Source: Mesostigma viride (Eukaryota; Streptophyta; Mesostigmatophyceae; Mesostigmatales; Mesostigmataceae). From it: DNA of 62,000 nt. The translations under genes and the position numbers were made by a program. The first letter of the stretch is position 1. Every line of letters begins with the position of its first letter. Positions 12,701 to 21,512 of the stretch are shown here, piece by piece. Where the stretch lies: NCBI GenBank assembly GCA_009746045.1, contig RPFO01000076.1, positions 1,626,554 through 1,688,553 of the forward strand, written 5' to 3'. The notes beneath the pieces were generated by a model. The model was not told the origin of the DNA, did not search any database, and worked only from the letters and a program-made list of their open reading frames with translations.

Positions 12701-15104
12701 TGCCATTCTGGCCGTACGTGCAACAGTGCCCTGTTATCAACGACAACCCCATTTGTAATTGGGCTTCGGTTGTTGTCCGCTGTGGCTGGTGGGCTGCGTT
12801 ACACCGTGGCATGCACTGATGGGGAGTACATGCGTGTCCTTACTGCCTTGTCCTGGCACAATTTCTGAGATGCGACAACTTGCCGTGGAAGCCTGATTCC
12901 TTACTTGCATTCTGTCATGCACTGTCATTCTACCTGTTATCTGGAAACAGAGAGAGAGATTCAGAGAGTGAGAAAAAGCTAGGGATCGAGGGAGAGTGAC
13001 TGATGGAGGGGGAGAGAGGGAGGGAGGGGAGGGAGGGAGGGAGGGAGGGAGGGAGGGAGGGAGGGAGGGAGGGAGGGAGGGAGGGAGGGAGGGAGGAGGG
13101 AGGGAGGGAGGGAGGGAGGGAGGGAGGGAGGGAGGGAGGGAGGGAGGGAGGGAGGGAGGGAGGGAGGGAGGGAGGGAGGGATGGAGGGAGGGAGGGTGGG
13201 TGGGAGGGAGGGCATGGCCAAACAATATCTATTGCCTATACTACTATATAACATAACTTATCTGGTTATTACTATCTACTACAAGAAGTTATCCATCGTT
13301 GCTCCACTCGACTTGTTCTCTAATTTATTGTCACTGTAGTGCATGTATTATCCGCCGTTACTACCCATTTCGCCATGCGTAGACAGGTTGTTCCTGTCGA
13401 ATGTAGCACAATGTCCATCATTGCATGCTGTCTATCATAGCAAAGCATACCATGGTTTCAGTATCATCCAAGTCACGTTTGCCTGGTGACAGGCACACTC
13501 CATGTATGGCCCTTCCGCCTATCGCATGTGTACTTACTGCTTTGGCATGTGCCGACACGGCACTTGCTCACGAGGTTCTAATGTGGCTCGCGACAACATT
13601 AGCATGTTTTTGTTGCGGTATGAACACTCTATTGTGAGTCAATTGCTACACAGCTCCCTGCAGCTTGCGTGCTCACTTCTGCATGATTGCCTAGTTTCAG
13701 GAGGGTTATAGCCTTGCTTGGCCTGGTCCTGTGTACTGCATCAGGAGAACAAGCATGTGCAAGGCAGCTCCTGCAGCTCGTCTGCTTCGTTCCCAATACT
13801 TGCGTTGCTTCACTGGGTGGTACCCTGAGTTCCTCGGTCTTGTTATTCATGGCACTGACTGGCTTGCAGATTGTTCTAGAATGTTGTAGAAACTCGTAGC
13901 CCAACACATCCGTTCCAACACTTGATCCTCCCACTGTCTGCCTTCACCCCACTTTCGTGGCGCCCCCCCTTTTGTGTCTCTACTTCCTGCCCATTCTGCT
14001 TTGTGCTGCTGCCGCAGTTGAACCCAGCCCATCGCTTTACTTTGCGCAGCTTGTCATGGCACGGTGCCTTGCGTTTTGTGGGTGTTGGGTCGATGCCAGC
14101 CTGGACGCGCAGGCGGCTCTGGCTGCGGAGGAAGGGAGCATCGCCGCGCTTGTGTCACTGGCCAGGTAGGTTTCCCGGCATGGTGCGTGTAGGTAGTGGG
14201 CACACGGCTTGCCACGTCACCACATTCGCGTACACAGGGCACGACCCTGTGCCATGCCTGGCCTGGGGGTAGACTGGAATTGTCTACATGCTATAGTGTG
14301 TGATACTGGTATGGTGATGTGTAATGAATACTAGAATAGGCTGTACTAATGCAGCGATATTGTCCCGCACTATTGTCGGGCATGGGTGACCTAGTGTATC
14401 TACTGGTAGCCAGCACGGATGGAAAAAGGAGTTTTGCTGGATGCATCTTCGGAGGTGCATCTTTCCCTTCCCCCAAATCCCTGTGCATTCTCTAGGCCCT
14501 GTCTCTGCTGCCTGGGTTTGTCGGAGAGTCATTTATCGGGAGAGGCCGGCCTTGTCCTGAGACTTTGTTGAATCGGCATGCTTACCAGCATCTGGTTTCC
14601 ACATCAAGTTGCTTCCGCGAGGAGGAAGTGATGGGTCTAATCCACAGCACCATGGTTTTTGGCAGGACCAAGGTCGGTATGCGCATGTTGTCTGCTTGCG
14701 CCACACTGTTGCCCTGTTTGAAACAGGCAACAAATGAGATCGAAGAGGGCAGCAGCGTAGAGCCTTCATAGGGGGGTGCCCCAAGTAACACTCCTTATGC
14801 AGGAAATGCTGCAAATCATCGCAACGGCATTGTTTTTTGCGCTGATGCTCATGGCAGAATGCGCCTCTCCAGACGACCTTGTTTCCATGAATGCCTGTGT
14901 CTACGGCTAGAGTGGATTTTCTGGTGCAAGCCCTGCCTAAGGATGCTTCCTGTTTGCACGAGGCTGTGCTGTACACACACATGCGCGCGCAGGTCAGAAG
15001 AAACGGACATCAAGCAGATTGCGGCAAGCATCTTTGCATCGCTGGCCAAGAACCCGACGCTGCGGCCAGCAGTCATGGATGCGGTCTCTGCCTCAGCTGC
15101 GTGA
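716..15104 (+). CDS. Armadillo-repeat protein gene, 3' seven exons
   Basis: Split gene whose 5' end lies left of the window. Exons: 716-805, 5740-5831, 6881-6960, 10536-10615, 12082-12176, 14100-14165, 14993-15104 (TGA). All introns are GT-AG, and the phases join without conflict (0, 2, 1, 0, 2, 2), giving 615 nt or about 204 residues plus stop. The product is Ala/Leu-rich helical repeats typical of ARM/HEAT solenoids. Examples are VRKVVAILNDAAV followed by LLNAVTAVASLC, ANGIPAALALLD, AAADVLCTLAAHPPMRAELL, EEGSIAALVSLA and IAASIFASLAKNPTLRP. The pattern of a Gly-X-Ile/Ser-X-Ala-Leu turn followed by a long helix is the ARM signature. ARM proteins are protein-binding scaffolds; the partner cannot be told from this C-terminal part. 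The acceptor at 6880 was preferred to the one at 6890 because only it keeps phase. I am confident of the exon chain, less so of the link between the first two exons across the 4.9 kb intron. Confidence 0.82.
1270..1460. repeat. Intronic tandem repeat, ~50 bp unit, about 4 copies
   Basis: Diverged copies of a unit containing GGCCGACCGGTATGCTATA followed by AACCAGGAA and a C run. They lie in the first intron seen of the ARM gene. Confidence 0.7.
1664..1745. repeat. Short tandem repeat with GCCGCCGTTGGCGGC hairpin
   Basis: Two copies of a unit made of GCTGACTCGCCGCC followed by GTTGGCGGCGCGTC. Each copy contains a perfect short palindrome (CGCCGCC/GGCGGCG). Intronic. Confidence 0.7.
2826..2990. 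repeat. CTGACG/CGTCAG tandem repeat
   Basis: About four diverged copies of a ~33-bp unit containing AAATTTACGCGTCAG and a CTGACG step. The steps are mutually inverted, so each unit can form a small stem. Intronic. Confidence 0.65.
3310..4275. repeat. G/GT-rich low-complexity block
   Basis: About 965 bp with almost no C or A on the + strand. It runs through GGGGT, GGTTGTT, GGTGGT, GGCGGT and poly-G stretches, with sub-blocks changing abruptly. It lies in the 4.9 kb intron of the ARM gene. Long open frames on both strands follow from the absence of A/T-rich stops and are not genes. With the C-rich block at 1-636, the intron and its upstream neighbour carry opposite strand asymmetry. Confidence 0.9.
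5893..6052. repeat. 9-bp tandem repeat (TGCTGCGTG)n
   Basis: About 16 near-copies of TGCTGCGTG/TGCGCTGCG/TGCTGTATG starting about 60 bp after the second exon's donor site. Intronic simple repeat. The His/Ala/Gln and Cys-rich frames across it are shadows. Confidence 0.8.
7316..7455. repeat. Tandem repeat TGTTCTTGTACTCACT, 4 copies
   Basis: Four copies at roughly 40-bp spacing of (G)TTCTTGTACTCAC plus a variable tail, just upstream of the 58-bp minisatellite and in the same intron. Confidence 0.75.
7592..10308. repeat. 58-bp minisatellite, 46 full copies plus a partial
   Basis: Unit of exactly 58 bp beginning GCAGGGTTCTTGGTTGGTGG and containing CATCGATG. Starts at 7592 and 10260 differ by 46 x 58 bp. 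Copies are almost identical. A CATCGATG to CATGGATG change recurs at 8148, 8554, 8786, 9076 and 9366, and one copy near 9555-9570 has two private changes. It fills most of the 3.6 kb intron between the 6881-6960 and 10536-10615 exons. Because 58 is not a multiple of 3 and the unit lacks stops in several frames, huge open frames appear on both strands; they repeat with a 58-residue period and have no other coding sign. Confidence 0.97.
13007..13213. repeat. (GGGA)n microsatellite
   Basis: About 200 bp of GGGA/GGGAG steps with few interruptions. It lies in the intron between the 12082-12176 and 14100-14165 exons of the ARM gene. Confidence 0.95.
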
Positions 15105-15735
15105 GCACGTGTGCATCCAGCAGTTGGCCCCAGCGCTAGGCTTTGCAACTTCCCTGTTATAGGGAATCCACAAGTGACATCTGCAATCAAACATGGATTA
15201 CAGCGCAGCCTCGTATGGAGGATCCTGGTATGGAGGATGGACCAAATGGTGGCGATGCGAGGAGCACGAGGCAGATAACCGCTACGCAAGGCAACCTGTC
15301 ATGGCTGGATTCTGATTTTCTAGGAAAGCCTAGCTATCTTGGTCTACATCACAGGAAAAGATACAATAAGGAACATAAGACTGTTTGTCAGTGTGGGAAC
15401 CGCAAGTTATGTGCTCTGGCAAACAGAGCACTTGGGCTGTGGTGCTCACACTTATACAGCTGCAGAAGATGGATCATTCACCATCCATTTCACCCTCGGT
15501 TCATTCGGGATCTCTGACCCCCTGACGTACTCGCGTGTAAGTCTTTTTGTGACAAGTCTGGGAACAGTCTTGCCACGCGATGCCAAGACTCTCCCCAGAC
15601 TCTGGCGATTGAGCTCAGTTGGGTGCTGTGCCATTAGTGCGCTGAGCAACATTAGTTGTACCATCGCCACATCTGCAATTAATTAATTAAGACGTAACAG
15701 CGTTACGTGAGTGTAAGTCCTCAGTACAGTCGAGT
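15105..15735. other. 3' flank of the ARM gene, no further gene seen
   Basis: Sequence after the ARM stop codon. It contains TTAATTAATTAA near 15680 and ordinary mixed-composition DNA. I see no further exon with good splice sites and no protein I recognise. The 3' UTR and polyadenylation site presumably fall here, but none can be fixed. Confidence 0.5.
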
Positions 15736-15920
15736 GGGATGGGATGGGATGGGATGGGATGGGATGGGATGGGATGGGATGGGATGGGATGGGATGGGAT
15801 GGGATGGGATGGGATGGGATGGGATGGGATGGGATGGGATGGGATGGGATGGGATGGGATGGGATGGGATGGGATGGGATGGGATGGGATGGGATGGGAT
15901 GGGATGGGATGGGATGGGAT
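15736..15920. repeat. (GGGAT)37 perfect microsatellite
   Basis: 185 bp of uninterrupted GGGAT, exactly 37 copies. It separates the ARM gene flank from the first transposon cluster and directly abuts the 3' end of LINE A. Confidence 0.98.
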
Positions 15921-15924
15921 GGAG

Positions 15925-16989
15925 CTAGCTATCTAAGACCTAGTTACGGGGTTGTGGGCACCACGGCCCGAATCACTGTGAATGCCATACTTGGTCACAC
16001 GCAGAGCCCCCACTGACTTTGGGGCGGTCTCCTTCATGACTACCTGCCACCTATCCTTGCGAACCATCTGCCTCCAGATGACAGACATGCCAGAGTGCTG
16101 CCCTGGCATGAGCCCGTTGCGACGTGGGTAACTCATCGTAAATCAGCATACAAATCCTCATGGCTAATGTGCAGGCTGAATGGTATATTGAGCACACTAC
16201 GTAGCATCTTGGTGACCGCGCCGTCGAGTTTCTGCTCCAGCTCCTGCGTCAGCGTCCACGTCTCGGCTCCATAGGTCAGGGTCGTTAGGATGACGACCTT
16301 GAAGAGGTCGCGTTTGACAGTCCGGGGCAGGGCGGGGTTGCTCCACCAGCGACGGTGGTCGTGGAGCTGTGCCCAGGCCATACCAATCTGGGTCGTCATG
16401 TCGTCCTCGCAGTCGGGGAGCCAGCTGCCGAGCAGCTTGAAGCGACCGGAAGCGGGGAAGGGCACTGGGGTGTCGTCTAACAGGTGGAGCTCAGGGGGGG
16501 GGCGGCCAGGCCGAGGGCCATGGCTTCCGTCTTGGGGCTGATTTCGAGACCAACGGCCCGGGCCTCGAGAGCCAGGCAGTCCAACCAAAGTTGGGCAGAA
16601 TCCGGCTGCTCAATGAGCGTGATGTCATCCGCATAAATGAGCTCAGCGAGTAAATTCCGCTTGTTAGTCGGCCCCCCTTCCCCCGGCTCGTTCTGAATCT
16701 CGAGGCCAGGGGCACGGCCAGCAATGCTAGCAAAGCGGGCACGTGCTTGGCGCACAACATTATCCACTACAATAATGAACAGGTACAGTGACAGGACGCA
16801 GCCCTGCCAGACGCCTGTCTGCAGTAGACATGGCGGGGTAGTGCCGTGTTGAGTGCGCACCGAGGTGGTTGACCCCTCACAAAGCGAGCGGATGACAGCA
16901 ATCAGGAGGGTGGGGACGCGAGCGCGGGCGAGAACGGCCCAAAGATCGTCCCAGAGAACAGAGTCGAATCTTGATAAAGTCGACGAAGA
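15925..16989 (-). pseudogene. LINE A, 3' piece: RT palm and C-terminus
   Basis: Read from 16989 down to about 16133 on the minus strand in two frames. It has the RT motifs GVWQGCVLSLYLFIIVVD and LIYADDITLI (the catalytic YADD box), then a C-terminal region with TYGAETWTLT and KMLRSVLNIPF, as in the thumb/C-terminal part of APE-type non-LTR retrotransposons. The frame changes near the YADD region, so the gene is broken. The upstream part of the same ORF continues at 19037-20455 and 21237-21430, after two insertions. The first insertion interrupts the FVDFIKAFDSV block, which is intact in the related copy LINE B. Confidence 0.85.
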
Positions 16990-19036
16990 TTAACCCGTGT
17001 TTTTTTACAACGCGATACATCGCGTTGTAGGGTTAGAACGCGATGTATCGCGTTGTAATCTGACACGTGGCAAACCTATTAAACATGCGATTTTTGGTCT
17101 GAAACTTTCAAGATAGGTCAGAAACATCTCATAGAATTCAAGAAAAAATCCTGGTATTTTTGGTATTTTTTTTGTGACAGCTGCAAACAAATATGTACCA
17201 CTGAAATCAGGCATTTTCGCGGGACGAAGGTGAAGACGACGGCGATGGCGGCAGGTAGATCTCGCCAGTTTTCGCGCGAATTTCAGTGGCTGTTGGGTGG
17301 CACGACCATGATGATGCGTTCAAAGGTTGATTAATTAATTAATTAATTAAAATCATAGCTCCGTTGGGAGCATATGTAACACATAGCCCTGAGAAAGGGG
17401 CATCTATGGGTTTGTAATACAATCAGGGCTACAACCTGCAGGTGGAGGATGTACAACTGTCACCTGCTCTGGGTGCACAAGGTGCACCTGCACCGCCATG
17501 ATGGTTCATGCCTCCTTAACAAGCACAGGCACCCAGGGGGGGCTTGAGGAGAGGGCCTAGAAGGCCTGCATGACATATGGGGTGGAGGGTATGTGGCTAG
17601 GCTATAGCTGGTGTACACATGGCAAAGGTTGATAATTAGGTTTCTACGAGTTTGTTGAGGTACTGGGGCAAAGGAAACGTAGTTTTTTCCAGTTTCTCAC
17701 CCAACTTTCATGCGGAAACCCTGGAAACCGGCATACATATTATTACGTCAAGACTCGGGTCTGCTGCGGCACCATGCTTGGTATTTCCATGGTGTTTCGA
17801 CTTCTTAACACATGTTTATTCATTCCGAACGTCCGGACTCTCGGCTAAACCGAGAATTGTGCAGACTTTTATTGGGTAGCGCCGGGCATGATGGTGCCTG
17901 CAAATAGCGTAAGGCGTGACCGTGGCTATTGCTACGGTATGCTGTATTTTCCTGGAAATGGCCTCTGCCACCGGCTCAATAGTGCTTGCAGGCGTAAGTA
18001 TATCGTGTTTCTACCTAGTTTCTGCCAGTTTTCCACTTATTTCTACCGACCTCTGCCCAGCCTCTCTAAGACCGCCATCCTACTCGACGTTGCTTGCATG
18101 TCAGCCATAGCAGGTTGCAGTTGTGCAGTATTTAGGTGCTGTATACGTCGTCAAGCCGTGCATATATCGTGAGGATTGGATGTTGATGGTTTATACTGCG
18201 TTGATTGTGCAAGAAGACCAGCTGGGTGCCCATAATCATGGTGTATAATCATGTGTTGTTAGCATCTTGCCACCATTTGCTAGCATGCATTCCAGCGTCA
18301 TCTTTGCCTGCATGTAAGCTCATGGATCACTCAACCTATCCAAGCCTTGCATTACACGTGCCTCTTTCTTTCAGTATTGCACGCGTTATGGAATGAAAAC
18401 CCAGCACCTCCGTTCCCACGAGGCATGTGCTCAACACGTTGTGAGAGTGGATGATGCTTTGGCTATGGCTGCCTGATTCAGTCATATTAGGTCATCCAGT
18501 CATGATGTTTGATGCATGTTGGATGCTGTATAACTTATACAACACCTATTTTCAACGTTTTGACCCTCCAAGCTCACTATGGCCCCGTTTATGGGGCTCA
18601 TGTCGTTGCGTCATGCTGTGAAGGGCTCTCATTTTTCCCACTGCGTTGTACTGCGTTGTAATTGTGATGCTAATGAAAAATAGCTCCAGTGGCCCAATGG
18701 GCCTGAGTTTTGTTTCACAGAGCCTGCATATGTTGCCCATAGCTCGTGCAAGAAGCCAGATTTTTTTCATGAACCATTTGTGAATAAGCACATGACTTGT
18801 GACCTAGGGTCAAGAAATCGCGGTCATGGTCAGACCCCCCTGTATTCAAACCAGTGTATCTCTCTAATGAATTAGCATTTTGTAGGTCTGAGTAGCTCAA
18901 AAAATCCTTTGATTTATGGGCTTTCAGGAAAGTATATACATGACCATGAAAAAAAATTTTCCTTAGGTGCTATACGCGTTCTAAAAAAAGCTTACAACGC
19001 GATATATCGCGTTCTAATTAAAAAAACACGGGTTAA
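16990..19036. mobile_element. TIR element T, copy 1 (non-autonomous), inserted in LINE A
   Basis: Ends are TTAACCCGTGTTTTTTT on the left and the reverse complement at 19018-19036. Next to both ends lie palindromes AACGCGATACATCGCGTT (17009-17026, 17038-17055; variant 18996-19013). The insertion splits LINE A between the GACGAAGAT and GATGGCGGGA sequences that are nearly adjacent in LINE B (near 37660). No transposase or other convincing ORF is present. About 290 bp (17331-17620) is a later insertion. A second, truncated copy in reverse orientation lies at 40001-42825. Inverted ends, no coding capacity and two copies make this a non-autonomous DNA transposon. The superfamily is not assignable because no clear target duplication is left. 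Confidence 0.8.
17331..17620 (-). mobile_element. Short retroelement-like repeat SR1, nested in T copy 1
   Basis: Flanked by a 10-bp direct repeat CAAAGGTTGA (about 17321-17330 and 17621-17630). The sister copy of T has this sequence once and no insert. The left end is a (TTAA)n tract followed by CTCCGTTGGGAGCATATGTA; the right part carries GGGTGCACAAGGTGCACCTG. A simple-sequence tail plus a 10-12 bp target duplication fits a SINE or LINE 3' fragment lying on the minus strand. Related copies are at 40011-40182 and around 43745-55687. Confidence 0.7.
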
Positions 19037-20455
19037 GATGGCGGGATCCCCACCAGGCTGCAGGAGTGCGATCTCCTTCATGAGGCGGCGCGCGACGAAG
19101 ATGGCCATGACGGTGTTGCGACCAGGCCGGAACCCCAGTTGGCTTTCCCCCAAGTGACGGTCGAGAGCAGAACGAAGGCGGTTGAGGATCATGCGCAACT
19201 TAAGCGCGGCGCTCTAGATGCAGACTCCTCGGTAGTTGGCGGGGTCGTCAGGAGAACCTTTGTTTTTGTAGAGCATCACCCTGAAGCTGTGTTGCCATTC
19301 AGGGATAGGCGGGGCATCAGCCAGCAGAAGCCAGTTGCAGACGTCGAGCAGACACTGCGTGAGCGCCGCCACCCTTGTGGGGACTGCTGGTCGGGACAAA
19401 TGGCAGCATAGAGGCGGAGCTGGCGGGCGGCCGTGCATAACTCGGTCTCCGTGAACGGCGGCAGCTCGTCAGGGTCGGCCAGGGGCTCCGAAAGAGGGGG
19501 GTACGTGTAGTCCGACTCGGCGGCGGGTGGCGTGGGCGGGGCCGGGACACCAGACGCCGGCGCCGGACGGGCGGCCGCCAACGGACCAAGCGGGGGGGGG
19601 GGCTGGAGGGCACCAAGCAGCCGAGACTGGGAGGAGTACCAGAAGTCCAGCTGCTGTTGTGGTGAACCCGGCAGCGTCCAGCGCGCTGGTTGTGCGCCAC
19701 GGGCAGGTCGTTGGGCGTGACGCAGGTGAACCATTGGAAGCATAATTGCCGTGTTGGTCGTCGAGGTGGGCAAAGTACTCGCGGATGTGGAGGTCCCGCC
19801 TCGCGTTCGGCGGTCACCTGCCGGATGGCCGAGTGGTATTCCGTCTCGAGGGAGGCGTAGCGGGCGGGGTCGCGGTTGTCACGCAGGGCTTGCCTGGCCT
19901 GGATGACGGCAGGGAGCCGATGCAGGCTGGTGAACCGGGGCGGGCGCCGGGGGGGCAGTAGGGTCCCAGCTGCGGGCAGCTCGCCAGCGGAGTGTCGGAG
20001 GGCGGCGGCCGGGCCGGCGGCGGTCAGCTGGGTCTGGCAGCCCGGGAGGTCCAGCGCGTCGACGAATGCCTCCGCGGCGCGCTTATGGGCGAGCTTGTCG
20101 AGGAAGCCCTCCAGAGCTTCCGGTCAGATTTCTCAAGCAACTGTAGTTTGTGCAAATCAGGTGGGGCCACGCGTCTACAGGAGTGCGAGGGGAAGCGCAG
20201 GCGGATGCGGGCGGTTACAAGGCGGTGATCTGAACGCACCAGAGGGGTCTCGTGTGAGCGGGCAGCTCGTACAGATCCTTGGTGGCACTTGCGGACTACA
20301 GCATAGTCAAGGCAGCGTTGCACACCGCCGGTGGGGGAGATGTGCGTGACCAAATCAGCATGACCATGTGGGAAGCGAGTGTTGGCAGCCACCAAATCAC
20401 ATGACGACAGCAAATCTGACAGCAAAAAGGCGATTGTTGCCATTGGGATCCGTAC
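19037..20455 (-). pseudogene. LINE A, middle piece: RT fingers, linker and EN C-terminus
   Basis: Continues LINE A on the minus strand. Near 19040-19440 are RT fingers motifs, including LGFRPGRNTVMAIFVARRL, and the upstream SFRVMLYKNKGSP. It is followed by a Pro/Ala-rich linker (about 19450-20000) and the end of the APE-like endonuclease near 20200-20460 (DYAVVRKCHQGS, SDHRLVTARIRLRF). SDH is the conserved C-terminal endonuclease motif. The frame is broken several times. It is bounded on the left by element T and on the right by a MITE. Confidence 0.82.
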
Positions 20456-21236
20456 CAGCTGCATCAAGTTTCGTTTAAGTGGCCAGCCGGAGCGGCTGCT
20501 TAGGTTTTAGCGGGCAAGTGTTCGAAGCGCGTCATTGGTGAATTACTCGGGAACTTGGGTTTCCCCGCGAAACTCCAACCGCACGTTCAGATTTCCAAAT
20601 CTCAAGTAAAGTTCGGCGCAACTTTCTGAACGGGGGCAGTTGACGAGCAGCATTCCTCCGGACGAATGAATTGCGTTCCATACTTGCGCAAAATTTTGAA
20701 AGGTAGCTTGCGTGCAGCCCTACTAAAATTTGCGCGGACGTTCAGATTTCCAAATCTCAAGTAAATTTCGGCGGAACTTTCTGAACGGGGGTAGTTGGCG
20801 GCAGCGTTCCTCCAGACGAATGAAATGCGTTCCATACTAGCGCAAAATTTTGAAAGGTAGCTTGCGTGCAGCCCTACTAAAATTTGCGCGAAGTGCGGGA
20901 CTGAAAATTCGTAACGGAAACTTTTTGGTAGTTGCCGTCACTTCCTCTTGTGCAAACGTGTGGGAATGAAAATTCGTAACGGAAACTTTTTGGTAGTTGC
21001 CGTCACTTCATTTTGCGCGAGTGTTGGGCTGAAAATTCGTAACGGAAACTTTTTGGTAGTTGCCGTCACTTCCTTTGGTTAGACTGAAAATTCGCTGAAA
21101 TTCGCTGAATTCGTACCGTAGCCTAATTTTTAGTACCTCGAAGTGACGGGGCACCTAAAAATTTGCCCACAAGTACACTTGGCAGCGCGCTCACTGGGAA
21201 AAATTGTACAGCCGCTCCGGCGGGCCACTTTGAAAT
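20456..21236. mobile_element. ~0.78 kb MITE inserted in LINE A
   Basis: Inverted ends share AAGTGGCC(C/A)GCCGGAGCGGCTG (left about 20475-20500, right about 21207-21234). The insert interrupts the LINE A endonuclease where LINE B is continuous near 39110. Inside are two copies of a 155-bp unit (starting about 20583 and 20738, each with ACGTTCAGATTTCCAAATCT) and three copies of a ~63-bp unit with GAAAATTCGTAACGGAAAC (20901-21080). There is no coding capacity, so it is non-autonomous. Confidence 0.75.
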
Positions 21237-21430
21237 GTGGGGCGTGCTGACATCCGCCGGTACCGGGTGGAAGCGTGGCGTTGGCGTCCAGGAGCAGCGC
21301 CAGGAGGTAGTTGCGACCAGGGGTCGAGTTCGCCAGGTTCTCCAGCTCAGCAAACAAGGCTCGACGATCTGGTTCAGGATGGCCGGAATGTGGTGCGTAA
21401 CCGACGCCCACTGTCAGGGCGAGTGACATC
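21237..21430 (-). pseudogene. LINE A, 5'-most remaining piece: EN core
   Basis: Minus-strand remnant of the APE-like endonuclease with LTVGVGYAPHSGHPE and the following LDANATLPPGTG, which match the intact endonuclease of LINE B. The element stops near 21430 and its 5' end is missing. The next sequence is a 33-bp direct repeat and then LINE C in the opposite orientation. Confidence 0.75.
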
Positions 21431-21447
21431 TGCAAGGTTATGTCCAT

Positions 21448-21512
21448 CATTGTATAAAACTGAGTCCATCTCCATTCATATTGTATAAAACTGAGTCCAT
21501 CTCCATTCATAT
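21448..21512. repeat. Direct repeat, ~33 bp x 2
   Basis: Two consecutive copies of TTGTATAAAACTGAGTCCAT followed by CTCCATTCATAT sit at the junction between LINE A and LINE C. They contain TATAAAA and could be a duplicated 5' flank or promoter-like segment of either element. Confidence 0.6.

Noticed and set aside
13687-13899. Extra ARM exon candidate after TTTCAG at 13701
   Set aside because: The peptide looks helical, but no good donor follows, and the flanking exons (12082-12176 and 14100-14165) join in phase without it.
15707-16016. MGWDG repeat proteins over the GGGAT array
   Set aside because: A five-base repeat read in frame; no flanking coding sequence.
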